Source of the DNA: Paenibacillus sp. JZ16
GTDB taxonomy: Bacteria; Bacillota; Bacilli; Paenibacillales; Paenibacillaceae
NCBI RefSeq assembly: GCF_015326965.1
Contig: NZ_CP017659.1
Location: 310,001 to 374,000 of the forward strand
DNA: 64,000 nt
Direction of reading: 5' to 3'
Shown here one piece after another: positions 1 to 8,401 of this stretch; the stretch's first letter is position 1; the number at the start of each line of letters is the position of its first letter. Made by a program: the position numbers and the translations under genes. A model generated the notes under the pieces. That model did no database searches. It was not told the DNA's origin and saw only the letters and a program-made list of their open reading frames with translations.

Positions 1-533
1 GGTCAGTGAGAGGAGTTTCCTTCTTTCTAACAGCGATGCCTTCATACTGGCTTGCATCGATTTTGATCTGGTATTTTTCCGTGCGTTTGGACCTGCTGCC
101 AACCAGCGGAATGGATTCGTATCAAAGCTATATCCTTCCCGTGACGGTCATATCGGTGAGTTATGTCGGCATTTATTTCAGAAACGTAAGAAGCTCGATG
201 TTGAATCACTTGCATGAAGAATATGTTGTTTACGGGAGAGCCTGCGGTTTGCCCGAGAAGAAGATTACTATGCGCATTCTGAGAAATTCGCTTCAGGTTG
301 CCGTATCCATATTTTGCATGGCGATCCCCATTATTCTGGGCAGCACTGTCGTCATCGAAAATGTGTTTGCATGGCCCGGACTTGGGCGGCTGAGCGTGAA
401 ATCCATTCTAAGCAGGGACTTTCCGGTCATCCAGGCGTATGTTCTTATTCTGGCTGTAGCCTTCGTGTTATTTAACACCTTGTCCGACATGATCAATGCT
501 GCACTGAATCCGAAACTAAGGAAGGAAATCTGA
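1..533 (+). CDS. cntB: ABC transporter permease, CntB/NikB-like (5' end outside window)
   Basis: This is the C-terminal 177 codons of a binding-protein-dependent transport permease; the frame is open to the window edge, so the internal GTG at position 6 is not the real start. Several hydrophobic helices are visible. The cytoplasmic EAA-type loop (EYVVYGRACGLPEKK) that contacts the ATPase is followed by the helix pair typical of the DppB/NikB family. The stop overlaps the start of the next permease in an ATGA arrangement, so the two subunits are translationally coupled. The order permease, permease, ATPase, ATPase, MFS exporter matches cntBCDF-cntE of staphylopine-type metallophore loci. It would then import metal-loaded opine metallophore. 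A nickel or oligopeptide importer is the alternative. Confidence 0.75.
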   Translation, partial: SVRGVSFFLTAMPSYWLASILIWYFSVRLDLLPTSGMDSYQSYILPVTVISVSYVGIYFRNVRSSMLNHLHEEYVVYGRACGLPEKKITMRILRNSLQVAVSIFCMAIPIILGSTVVIENVFAWPGLGRLSVKSILSRDFPVIQAYVLILAVAFVLFNTLSDMINAALNPKLRKEI

Positions 534-1420
534 TGAACGTACTTCGAAGTTTGAGTAGAGACAAGCTGGCCAGCCTGTCACTGGTCGCCATAGCTGCAAT
601 TGTCATCGTGGGCCTGTGTGCCCCTATATTCGCGCCCCACGATCCGAATCAAGTTGATATGAAGCTGCGTTATGCCGGGTCTTCCTGGGCGCATTGGTTC
701 GGTAACGATCATCTGGGGAGATGTATCTTATCCCGGATAATTTATGGCATACGTCCCAGTATTTTATGGGTGTTGGCAGCTCTGTTGGCGTCGGTAGGAG
801 TTGGCGGGATCGTTGGTTTCATTGCAGGTTACTTCAGAGGAAAAACGGACGCGATCCTGATGCGAATTTGCGATATCATGCTATCTTTTCCCGGTTATGT
901 TATGACGTTGGCGGTTGTCGGCATCCTGGGAGCAGGCCTTGAGAACATCCTGATTGCTTTTGTTGCCATGAAATGGGCGTGGTTTGCCCGTGTCATCCGA
1001 ACGTCGGTCCTGCAGTACGCGGAAATGGATTATGTGAAGTTTTCAAAAGCAGCCGGCATCAGCAATCGCAGGATCATATTGAAGCATATCGTTCCCGTGA
1101 CATTTTCGGATATTGCCGTCATTGCCAGCGGTTCAATGTGTTCCATGATTCTGCAGATCTCCGGATTATCATTCTTAGGGCTTGGCATCAAGGCCCCCAA
1201 TGCGGAATGGGGGATGATGCTGAATGAAGCGAGAGAGGTTATGTTCTCACGCCCCGAGCTCATGTTAGCGCCTGGCTTGGCTATTGTGATTGCCGTATCG
1301 GCTTTCAATTTTCTGGCAGATGGGCTTCAAGTCGCGCTTGATCCCAAAAGGATGAATTCCGGTAAGCAGCCGAGATCAACAGAGGTGGAGAAACCGACTT
1401 ATGAATATGCTAGAGGTTAA
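533..1420 (+). CDS. cntC: ABC transporter permease, CntC/NikC-like
   Basis: This 295-residue inner-membrane permease is of the DppC/NikC family. It has an N-terminal membrane helix (about residues 15-35), the OppC-type segment with HWFGNDHLGRC near residue 60, and a five-helix transport domain. The EAA loop (KFSKAAGISNRRII) lies near residues 165-180. The ATG lies inside the stop of the preceding permease (ATGA), so this start is well supported. It should pair with the upstream permease to form the membrane channel of an opine-metallophore or nickel importer. The metallophore reading rests on gene order; sequence alone does not separate CntC from NikC or OppC. Confidence 0.75.
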   Translation: MNVLRSLSRDKLASLSLVAIAAIVIVGLCAPIFAPHDPNQVDMKLRYAGSSWAHWFGNDHLGRCILSRIIYGIRPSILWVLAALLASVGVGGIVGFIAGYFRGKTDAILMRICDIMLSFPGYVMTLAVVGILGAGLENILIAFVAMKWAWFARVIRTSVLQYAEMDYVKFSKAAGISNRRIILKHIVPVTFSDIAVIASGSMCSMILQISGLSFLGLGIKAPNAEWGMMLNEAREVMFSRPELMLAPGLAIVIAVSAFNFLADGLQVALDPKRMNSGKQPRSTEVEKPTYEYARG

Positions 1421-2210
1421 GCATCTAAGGGTATGGGATGCGAACGAGGGAAAAGAGATTATCCATGACAGCTCCTTTCAATTAAAGGAGGGAACCTGTC
1501 TGGCGATTGTAGGGGAAAGCGGGAGCGGAAAATCCCTGACATGCAGGTCGATCATAAGGCTGCATAAACCCTGGATTCGCCAATCCGGGGAAATCATCTT
1601 CCAAGGAGAGCATTTAAATCACCTGTCGGAAAGGGACATGAGAAAAAGAAGGGGAAAGCACATCGGCATGATCATGCAGAACGGGATGGGAGCATTCGAT
1701 CCCTCCAGTGTGGTCGGCGTTCATTTCCAAGAGACGTTGAAGGCGCATTTCGGCTGGAGCAAAGGCGAGGCTGAAGCCAGCATGAAAAAAGCGATGGAAA
1801 GCGTTATGCTTTCCCATCCGATGGAGATCATGAATAAGTTTCCTCACCAGTTATCCGGCGGGATGCTGCAGCGTTTAATGATCGCGCTCACGCTGGTGCT
1901 GGAACCCGCTGTCGTCATCGCCGATGAACCGACAACGGCGCTGGATACGATCTCGCAATTCGAGGTCGTGGAACAATTCATCCAGCTTCGCGAAAGGATG
2001 GGCGGCTCCATGATCTTTGTGTCGCATGACTTGGGTGTCGTGAAGAAGATTGCCGATGAAGTCCTGGTTATGAGAAACGGCGACATCGTGGAGAGCGGGA
2101 GCGTTGAAGAGGTATTTACAGCACCACAGCACCCTTACACGCAATACTTGGTTTCCACGCGCCTTGAGCTCAGCCACCATTTCAATAAGATTATGAACGG
2201 GGGAGTGTAA
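1401..2210 (+). CDS. cntD: ABC transporter ATP-binding protein, CntD/OppD-like
   Basis: This cytoplasmic ATPase subunit of the importer has Walker A GESGSGKS at residues 38-45, the ABC signature LSGGM at 151-155, Walker B VVIADEP at 171-177 and an H-loop in FVSHDLG. The length of 269 residues is short for OppD (about 330) and fits the compact NikD/CntD type. The gene starts 20 bases before the end of the upstream permease, behind a GGTGGAG ribosome binding site. It should form a heterodimer with the next ATPase. Substrate assignment is inferred from the cnt-like order. Confidence 0.75.
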   Translation: MNMLEVKHLRVWDANEGKEIIHDSSFQLKEGTCLAIVGESGSGKSLTCRSIIRLHKPWIRQSGEIIFQGEHLNHLSERDMRKRRGKHIGMIMQNGMGAFDPSSVVGVHFQETLKAHFGWSKGEAEASMKKAMESVMLSHPMEIMNKFPHQLSGGMLQRLMIALTLVLEPAVVIADEPTTALDTISQFEVVEQFIQLRERMGGSMIFVSHDLGVVKKIADEVLVMRNGDIVESGSVEEVFTAPQHPYTQYLVSTRLELSHHFNKIMNGGV

Positions 2211-2211
2211 C

Positions 2212-2958
2212 GTGCTGAAAGTTGAGAACGTTCATAAATCCTACCGGGTCGGCGGCTTGTTTTCAGGGAAAAGGCAACGCATTCTGGAGGGTGTAAGCTT
2301 TGAATGCGGCAGTGGGGAATGCCTCGGCATCATCGGTGAAAGCGGTAGCGGCAAATCAACCCTGGGACGCATGATCTTGGGAATTGAGAAACCGGACCTT
2401 GGGCATGTCTTATTCGAAGGGAACCACGTCATACATCGCCATGTGCGATTTGGCAATATAAGCGCCGTATTTCAGGATTACACTTCGTCAATCAACCCAT
2501 TCTTTACTGTGGAACAAGCGATCATGGAACCCTTAACGGCGCAGAGGTCATTGAATGATGATACGAGGGCCAAAATCGATCTGTTGCTGAATCAGGTCGG
2601 ATTGGATGCTTCCTATAAAACGAAATATGCTCATGAGTTATCCGGTGGTGAGGCGCAGCGAGTATGCATTGCCAGAGCCATTGCCACGGAACCGAAGTGT
2701 ATCGTACTCGACGAGGCGATTAGCTCTTTGGACGTATCCGTACAAATTCAAGTCCTTCGATTATTGAAGGAGCTCAAAGACATTTATAAGATGAGTTACA
2801 TCTTCATCACGCATGATATACAAGCTGCCGCTTATCTTTGCGACAGGGTTCTGATATTCAAAAGCGGCAGGGTGGAGGAAACGGTTCGTGTAGAGGAATT
2901 AAAGCATGTTCAGTCGGATTATGCCAAAAAATTAATGGAGCATTTGATTACGTTCTAA
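2212..2958 (+). CDS. cntF: ABC transporter ATP-binding protein, CntF/OppF-like
   Basis: This second ATPase of the importer is 248 residues long. Walker A GESGSGKST is at residues 42-50, the signature LSGGEAQR at 143-150 and Walker B CIVLDEA at 163-169. The usual DEP(T) after Walker B is DEAIS, a common variant in OppF/NikE proteins. It starts with GTG one base after the stop of the cntD-like gene. It lacks the long C-terminal oligopeptide-type extension. The gene directly upstream of an MFS exporter supports a CntF role. Confidence 0.75.
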   Translation: MLKVENVHKSYRVGGLFSGKRQRILEGVSFECGSGECLGIIGESGSGKSTLGRMILGIEKPDLGHVLFEGNHVIHRHVRFGNISAVFQDYTSSINPFFTVEQAIMEPLTAQRSLNDDTRAKIDLLLNQVGLDASYKTKYAHELSGGEAQRVCIARAIATEPKCIVLDEAISSLDVSVQIQVLRLLKELKDIYKMSYIFITHDIQAAAYLCDRVLIFKSGRVEETVRVEELKHVQSDYAKKLMEHLITF

Positions 2959-2988
2959 GGATCAGTCGCAAGCAGGAGGAGAGAAATA

Positions 2989-4203
2989 GTGAGTGGAGCG
3001 ATGTCTTGGCCATTTTTGCGTTTATATATACTGGCGCTGCTTTATTTCAGCGCGAATGCTTTACTCAATGTATTAATTCCGCTACAAGGAGCTGCTTGGG
3101 GAGCCAGCAGCTCAACCATCGGTCTTGTCATGGGAGCTTACATGTTCACGACGATGTTCTTTCGACCCTGGGCCGGACATTTGATTCAAAAGCACGGTCC
3201 GGTCAAGGTGCTGCGGCTGATCCTTTTGGTCAATGGCGCTGCCTTAATTCTGTATACATGTACAGGATTAGGAGGATATCTGGTTGCTCGAATATTGCAA
3301 GGGGTAGCAACGGCTTTTTTTTCGATGGCACTCCAGATCGGCATCATCGATGCACTGCCCGAGAAGGAACGTTCGCAAGGAATCTCGTTCTATTCATTGT
3401 TTTCCTATATTCCCGGCGTGATCGGCCCCGTTCTCGCATTAGGCCTCTGGCAGACCGGGGGGATGGATTCATTCACCGTCATTTTTGTAGCCATCGCAAT
3501 CTGTACCGGTTTGTTCGGATACAGCGTCAAGATGGATAGAGAAGAGGGACCATCCGGACAATCGGCGAATCGTTCGGGCGTATTTCATTCCTTTGGACAA
3601 ATCGTGAAGAATCCGTCCCTGTTCAAATGCAGCGTGTTAATGCTGTCGGCATCGATCATATTTGGAGCCGTAACAACGTTTATGCCATTATACGGATCGC
3701 AGCTAAGCAGCGGCAGTGCCGGCATTTATTTGATGCTCCAGGCTGCGGTCGTTGTTGCTTCACGATTTCTTCTAAGAAAAAGAATTCCTTCGGATGGCAA
3801 ATGGCATTCGTTTTTTATCATGGGTACTATGCTTCTACTAACCCTCGCTGCAGTTTGCATCAGCATTTCTTCAGAGCAGGGAGCAGCTTTTCTTTATACT
3901 GGCGCTATTCTCATGGGCATTACGCAGGCGCTCTTATACCCAACGTTAACTACTTATTTGTCCTTTGTATTACCTTCATCCAACCGCAATGTGTTAATCG
4001 GGCTGTTTATTGCCATGGCTGACCTTGGCGTATCCATGGGCGGGGTTGTGATGGGGCCCATCGCGGATTATTTCTCATACTCCGTCATGTATATGATATG
4101 CGCTGTATTAAGCATGGCTATGGTAATTGTTGCGTACGAGCGAAGAGGAAGCTTGGTGGCTTCGAGCAACAACCTTGCCAAGGAGAGTGAAGGGGATGTG
4201 TAG
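2989..4203 (+). CDS. cntE: MFS transporter, CntE-like metallophore exporter
   Basis: This major facilitator superfamily protein has 404 residues and about twelve predicted membrane helices. The conserved loop between helices 2 and 3 is present in modified form (RPWAGHLIQKHG near residue 65). GTG at 2989 follows AGGAGGA at 2974-2980 by 8 bases and is preferred over ATG at 3001. It lies 30 bases behind the cntF-like ATPase, so it is probably cotranscribed. In Staphylococcus aureus the staphylopine exporter CntE occupies exactly this place after cntF. The likely role is secretion of a nicotianamine-like opine metallophore that the upstream ABC genes re-import. The biosynthetic genes (cntL, cntM type) would lie outside the window. 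Confidence 0.65.
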   Translation: MSGAMSWPFLRLYILALLYFSANALLNVLIPLQGAAWGASSSTIGLVMGAYMFTTMFFRPWAGHLIQKHGPVKVLRLILLVNGAALILYTCTGLGGYLVARILQGVATAFFSMALQIGIIDALPEKERSQGISFYSLFSYIPGVIGPVLALGLWQTGGMDSFTVIFVAIAICTGLFGYSVKMDREEGPSGQSANRSGVFHSFGQIVKNPSLFKCSVLMLSASIIFGAVTTFMPLYGSQLSSGSAGIYLMLQAAVVVASRFLLRKRIPSDGKWHSFFIMGTMLLLTLAAVCISISSEQGAAFLYTGAILMGITQALLYPTLTTYLSFVLPSSNRNVLIGLFIAMADLGVSMGGVVMGPIADYFSYSVMYMICAVLSMAMVIVAYERRGSLVASSNNLAKESEGDV

Positions 4204-4277
4204 CCGTTTAACAAGGTTCAAGGCGGTGACAGCCTGCTCTTGAAGTGTCAGTCTAGGTCCGTCGGAAGGTTCATATC

Positions 4278-4308
4278 ATCTCTGCTCGTTGGTTGAGCAG
4301 AGATTTTT
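4278..4308 (+). terminator. Rho-independent terminator after cntE-like gene
   Basis: A perfect 10-bp stem (ATCTCTGCTC with GAGCAGAGAT) with a 7-base loop is followed by five T. It closes the metallophore operon and stands between it and the convergent ketopantoate-reductase-like gene. Confidence 0.85.
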
Positions 4309-4359
4309 AATGAACATTGTCTCTTATCTGGCTAAGTGATAGATCGACTGAGCCATCTT

Positions 4360-5304
4360 CTATGATCCCTGTATGGGTGGGGAATAATGTAGAAGCTCAT
4401 CCCAATGAGGCGTAGCTATGTTTGCGCGTATCTTCAAATGATCAAAAGCTTGCTGTAAAGCGGTCATCTCGTCTGCCGACACCGCCTTATCACTTAACAG
4501 GATTCTGCCAATCGGGCTTGAGAGCATCAGCTTCAGCAGGATGTAGAACAGCTTTCTTTTGCCCCGGGCAAATTGCTTCTGACCGGCAGGCGTAACCGTA
4601 AAGCCGTTTTTCTCTAAGACTTGATGCCCCTCATCTACCGCATGGATGACCAGATTAAGAAGCTTCTTGTCTTTTGCGGCTCTGCGCAAATTACCGTTAT
4701 ATGAAGAAGCTATGGAATTCAAAGGCAAGATGATCACAAAATGACTTTTCAGCCACTCATCCATATTTGTAATGTAATTCCATTTATATTTAGTGTTAAC
4801 CAAGGCTTCATCGATCAGTGTGCGCCATGACAGATCCTCTCCTAAACCACCGATCGTTAGGTTGGTTTTTGGGCCGTGCACGCTAATGATCCGGCCATTC
4901 TCCCTCCAGCCGGCAATCGACTGAAAAGCGAACGAAACCTGTTTCGCTACCGGACTATGGGTTTGCAAATACTTCTCCATTTCCCCAGGGCTTGCATTGT
5001 TGCCCATTATAACGATATGGCAGCTATGATTCGCCGCAAGGGCAGGCAGCACAGCCTCGAAATCCGGATATTTCATTACAACAAAAATAAGGTCATAAAC
5101 ATCGTCCGGCTGTAGTTCTCGGATGACCCTTACTTGATTAACCGTAGTTTGAAACTGAAAATAATGCCGAATGACATTGCCGTTCTTCTCCAACTCCTCT
5201 GCTCGTCGTCCTCTTGCCAGCATCGTGACGTTGTGCCCTCCACGCACTAGCTCGTGGGCTAAATAACTGCCCAGAACCCCTGCGCCGTAAACCAATATTC
5301 TCAT
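4360..5304 (-). CDS. Ketopantoate reductase family (PanE/ApbA-like) oxidoreductase
   Basis: This is an NAD(P)-dependent dehydrogenase fold. The N-terminus has the dinucleotide-binding glycine motif GAGVLGSYLA at residues 6-15 and the ApbA-family C-terminal helical domain follows. It reads 314 residues from the ATG at 5304, which is preceded by GGAGGGA with 6 bases between; an upstream in-frame ATG at 5319 overlaps that ribosome binding site and is rejected. The true panE of pantothenate synthesis usually sits elsewhere and is better conserved, so this is a PanE-like paralogue of unknown substrate. It is divergent from a TetR gene with two palindromic operators between them, so it is probably repressed by that regulator until a ligand is present. 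Confidence 0.75.
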   Translation of the reverse strand: MRILVYGAGVLGSYLAHELVRGGHNVTMLARGRRAEELEKNGNVIRHYFQFQTTVNQVRVIRELQPDDVYDLIFVVMKYPDFEAVLPALAANHSCHIVIMGNNASPGEMEKYLQTHSPVAKQVSFAFQSIAGWRENGRIISVHGPKTNLTIGGLGEDLSWRTLIDEALVNTKYKWNYITNMDEWLKSHFVIILPLNSIASSYNGNLRRAAKDKKLLNLVIHAVDEGHQVLEKNGFTVTPAGQKQFARGKRKLFYILLKLMLSSPIGRILLSDKAVSADEMTALQQAFDHLKIRANIATPHWDELLHYSPPIQGS

Positions 5305-5383
5305 CGCGGGTCCCTCCATTTTGGGTTAAAGGATTGAATCAAACCATGTTTGCTCAAGCGTTTATCCCTTGTCTCTTTAACAA

Positions 5384-5417
5384 AGTTTTTAAATATTATC
5401 TTCAAAATTTAAAAATC
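5384..5417. promoter_or_regulatory. Palindromic operator copy 1 (TetR candidate site)
   Basis: Arms AGTTTTTAAAT (5384-5394) and ATTTAAAAATC (5407-5417) are inverted repeats with two mismatches and a 12-base spacer. The same arm and spacer design recurs 74 bases away, between the divergent reductase and TetR genes. Confidence 0.6.
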
Positions 5418-5457
5418 ATAGCTTGATTCTATATGGACATCAACCAGGATGTCAACA

Positions 5458-5491
5458 AGTTTTTAAATATTGAATGTGAAATTTAAAAACT
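5458..5491. promoter_or_regulatory. Palindromic operator copy 2 (TetR candidate site)
   Basis: Perfect 11-bp arms AGTTTTTAAAT (5458-5468) and ATTTAAAAACT (5481-5491) flank a 12-base spacer. The site lies about 55 bases upstream of the tetR start and is a likely autoregulatory site. Confidence 0.65.
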
Positions 5492-5547
5492 ATTCGCATT
5501 ATGTTAAACTACTTGTAGTGATGAACACGGGAAGTGAGTGAAGAGTG

Positions 5548-6120
5548 ATGAATAAATTCGAAATCAGAACGCAGCAAAAGAAGGATGCAATCATTCATGC
5601 GGCATTAAAGCTTTTTAAAGAAAAAGGCTTCGTCCATGTTAGCATTAAGGACATTGCCGATGAATCCGGCGTATCGTCGGTATCGCTGTATAACTACTTC
5701 GGCAGTAAAGAAGGGGTGGTCAAGGAATGTGCGAATGTTCTGATGCAAAATACGATCCAAATGGCTAAGGAGCTTTTGCATCAAAATATCGACTTTAAGG
5801 ATAAGATATCTCGGATTTTGGAGATCTGTGCAGATCAAGACTATCAATTGCTTGGTACACCGGGTGCCGTTGAGGATCAGGTGTTAGCGAGCTTATATAG
5901 TGAAAACACGAATCAAATTAGAATAGAGCTTATTCAGGAATTTATTGAGCTGGGGAACAAGGAAGGGGCGATTCATTCCTCTGTTTCGCTGGAGACCCTA
6001 TTGGAATTATTAAGTGTCGTCGGGACGCTCCAAGCTTCCTGGGCCAGAGCCGGGAATTATAAAAACAAGATGGCGGAACTTATCCAGCTACTCTTATATG
6101 GTTTCGTTGGACGCCGCTAA
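5548..6120 (+). CDS. TetR/AcrR family transcriptional regulator
   Basis: This 190-residue DNA-binding repressor has an N-terminal TetR helix-turn-helix: AALKLFKEKGFVHVSIKDIA followed by SGVSSVSLYNYFGSKE (about residues 12-50). The C-terminal ligand and dimer domain is unassigned. ATG at 5548 is preferred; a GTG directly before it is possible. The gene is divergent from the ketopantoate-reductase-like gene, and two matching palindromes lie between them. The simplest reading is that it controls itself and that gene. The ligand is unknown. Confidence 0.85.
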   Translation: MNKFEIRTQQKKDAIIHAALKLFKEKGFVHVSIKDIADESGVSSVSLYNYFGSKEGVVKECANVLMQNTIQMAKELLHQNIDFKDKISRILEICADQDYQLLGTPGAVEDQVLASLYSENTNQIRIELIQEFIELGNKEGAIHSSVSLETLLELLSVVGTLQASWARAGNYKNKMAELIQLLLYGFVGRR

Positions 6121-6138
6121 ATAGTCAGATGGAAAGTG

Positions 6139-6166
6139 CCTTTCCGATTCCGGAAGGTTCTTTTTT
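6139..6166 (+). terminator. Terminator after tetR
   Basis: CCTTTCCG pairs with CGGAAGG with one bulged base and is followed by a T-rich run (TTCTTTTTT). It sits 19 bases after the TetR stop. Confidence 0.6.
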
Positions 6167-6256
6167 GATTTTTTATTTTTAACTTTACTGAGAAGTTTGA
6201 GGGACAGCTTACGTTTATAGGTTGTACTAAATGAGCAGGGAAATGAGGTGAAACAC

Positions 6257-6829
6257 ATGACAGATGCGTCTTCCGAAACCGAGATCATTCGTCGTATCGT
6301 CGGAGGCGAAAAGCAATTATTTGCCGTTATCGTCGATCGTTACAAAATTAAAGTATACGGAATCATCCGCAGCATGGGGTTAAATCATCAGGATTCTCAG
6401 GACATTGCGCAGGAAGCATTTGTTAAAATCTACCGCAGCTTGGCGAATTATCGGGACGAAGGGCATTTTTCGGCCTGGGTATATAGAATCGTCGTTCATG
6501 CGGTGAAGGATCTTCAGCGCCGAAATCGAATCCGTTCTGCTTCAAATGAAGGGACCCATGAACCAAGCCACCAGCATACGCCTGAACAGTTTGTCCTTCA
6601 AAAAGAAATGCAGAGGGAATTATATCATCAGCTACAGGAATTGCCCTTTAAGTATCGATTGGTGCTCCTTCTCAAGTATACGAATGACCTGACATATGAA
6701 GAAATCTGCGAGATTACCGGATTAAATGCTGACCAAGTTCGAAATGCCATGCACAGAGGCAAAAAGAATCTCAAGAAACAAATCGAGAACAAGGGAGGGA
6801 TATGGTTTGAAACCTATATTAAAGGCTAG
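6257..6829 (+). CDS. ECF RNA polymerase sigma factor (sigma-70 family)
   Basis: This alternative sigma factor reads 190 residues from ATG 6257, which follows GAGGTGA by 6 bases; an in-frame GTG at 6248 is less likely. Region 2 is recognisable (DSQDIAQEAFVKIYRSLANYR and FSAWVYRIVVHAV, about residues 45-90). Region 4 has the helix-turn-helix LTYEEICEITGLNADQVRNAMHRGK near 145-170. The downstream gene, overlapping by 23 bases, encodes a single-pass membrane protein of the expected anti-sigma type. The pair would transduce a surface signal. No autoregulatory promoter was confidently identified. Confidence 0.85.
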   Translation: MTDASSETEIIRRIVGGEKQLFAVIVDRYKIKVYGIIRSMGLNHQDSQDIAQEAFVKIYRSLANYRDEGHFSAWVYRIVVHAVKDLQRRNRIRSASNEGTHEPSHQHTPEQFVLQKEMQRELYHQLQELPFKYRLVLLLKYTNDLTYEEICEITGLNADQVRNAMHRGKKNLKKQIENKGGIWFETYIKG

Positions 6830-8303
6830 TGACGAGGAGTATTGGGGCTCCAAAATATATGAGGAAGGACCGGACCCCGAATTTACTTCAAACGTGATGA
6901 AAGCATTAGAGAACATCGAAATGGACCCGAGGGGGCTTGGCGGAGGCTTGCAAAAGAAAGCCGCTTTCAAGCAGGTATTGCGGCGAATGGTGATGACCGG
7001 AGCTGCTGCCGTAATACTCATGGGCGGAGCGTATATGGTATGGCAGAATTCGCCTGACAGTACCTCTATGATCGGCGAGCATCGGTATCAAGGAAGTGAC
7101 TCTTTATCCACCAACGGATATTGGTTATGGGATGAGGAATATGAAAGAGCTCGACGCTTTGATCTTCTTCAAATGCAGAACGTCAAAGTGGAAGATGGCG
7201 GATACTCGATGGAAATCATGGCCGTGTTGAAGGACCGTTCCCATATTGTTATCATCACGAAGCAATTCGGACCAGATGGCCGTTCACTAAAAGACAGTGT
7301 GCGCGATCCGTTCTTGATTACGGACACGCAGGGACGCCAAGTTGCAATTCCCGGTAGGCATCTTCGCAACACGGATCCGGGAATACAGGATTATGTTTAT
7401 GTATTCAATGGCACGGTTCCGGATCACATTGTTATCCAGGGTAAAGCAGTAGAAGTAGTAGCTGATCCAGAACAACAACCACAAGAACGTGTCCTGGTTA
7501 ATTGGCCGCTGGAGTTGACGATGGATATGACAAATGCCAAATCTTTATCGGTATCTAAACCTTTAGAGGATACATATTCAACGCAGGAAGGGCTCAATAT
7601 GGACATGAAACAGCTTCTAGTTACACCAAACGGTATCCGCTTTGATATGTCGATATCCCTGGCTCCCCAGATGCTCGAACAGGTCCCATCGAACTGGCAT
7701 AACGGCCTGGAGGTTTTGTATCAAGTGAAGATTAAGGAAGGTAACCGGTATAAGACCATCGGATCCTATATTAAAAAAGTGGAATCGCAGCAAATGAATA
7801 CTTCAAGCGGGACCCTGGAATGGTCCAATGAATTCGATTCGACCGTGATTCCTCCGGATTCCAGTCATGTGAGGGTGGTGGTCGACGGATTGACCATGCG
7901 TTTCCTAAACGAAGGCGCCATTCAGCTTAACCCCAGAGAGCTGGATAAGAATCCCGCTGTGATGATGGATGGAGGAGACACCCTTACGTTTACAAAATCT
8001 TCGCTGCTGAAAGATCCTTCTACAGGAGAACAAATTGTTGCCCTGTACGCCAAGGGAAGGTTTATGAATCAGCCATTACTTGATGAATGGGTAGCAGTTG
8101 ATAATAATGGGCAGGAATACAAGGTCCATATCGGTGGAGCTTATACGCAGGGGGAGCCAGTAACATCGGAATATTTGGAATTTGCGATTCCAGGTTTAAC
8201 GAACATCCCGCCATCAATTACATTAAAACGAACCGTTATTGGCAAGAAGCGAGATTTCCAGTGGGCATTCGACTTGCCTGCCGTTTCGAATCTGCCTTGG
8301 TAA
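6807..8303 (+). CDS. Membrane anti-sigma factor-like protein (DUF4179-type)
   Basis: The TTG at 6807 is taken as start because GGGAGGGA ends 6 bases before it; the start lies within the end of the sigma gene, which implies translational coupling. The 498-residue product has a short cytoplasmic part of about 58 residues, one membrane helix (MTGAAAVILMGGAYMVW, about 60-78) and a large extracellular beta-rich domain. This topology and the position after an ECF sigma gene fit an anti-sigma factor. The zinc motif (HxxxCxxC) of ZAS anti-sigma factors is absent. The resemblance to DUF4179 proteins is from memory and not tested. The extracytoplasmic signal is unknown. Confidence 0.7.
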   Translation: MKPILKASDEEYWGSKIYEEGPDPEFTSNVMKALENIEMDPRGLGGGLQKKAAFKQVLRRMVMTGAAAVILMGGAYMVWQNSPDSTSMIGEHRYQGSDSLSTNGYWLWDEEYERARRFDLLQMQNVKVEDGGYSMEIMAVLKDRSHIVIITKQFGPDGRSLKDSVRDPFLITDTQGRQVAIPGRHLRNTDPGIQDYVYVFNGTVPDHIVIQGKAVEVVADPEQQPQERVLVNWPLELTMDMTNAKSLSVSKPLEDTYSTQEGLNMDMKQLLVTPNGIRFDMSISLAPQMLEQVPSNWHNGLEVLYQVKIKEGNRYKTIGSYIKKVESQQMNTSSGTLEWSNEFDSTVIPPDSSHVRVVVDGLTMRFLNEGAIQLNPRELDKNPAVMMDGGDTLTFTKSSLLKDPSTGEQIVALYAKGRFMNQPLLDEWVAVDNNGQEYKVHIGGAYTQGEPVTSEYLEFAIPGLTNIPPSITLKRTVIGKKRDFQWAFDLPAVSNLPW

Positions 8304-8401
8304 AGTTGCTGGGACCTCCGACCATGAGTTAACGAACAAACCCTAAAAAGGAATTTCGCCCCCCAAGGAGAACCATATATTACTTGGAGGAGGATGCATC
8401 T

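Noticed and set aside
2838..3539. A 233-codon frame overlapping the cntF-like and cntE-like genes.
   Set aside because: It is a shifted-frame shadow of two well-supported genes and has no family features or ribosome binding site.
4201..4277. Possible small RNA or leader between the MFS gene and its terminator.
   Set aside because: The segment is only a short 3' untranslated stretch; no conserved structure apart from the terminator was seen.
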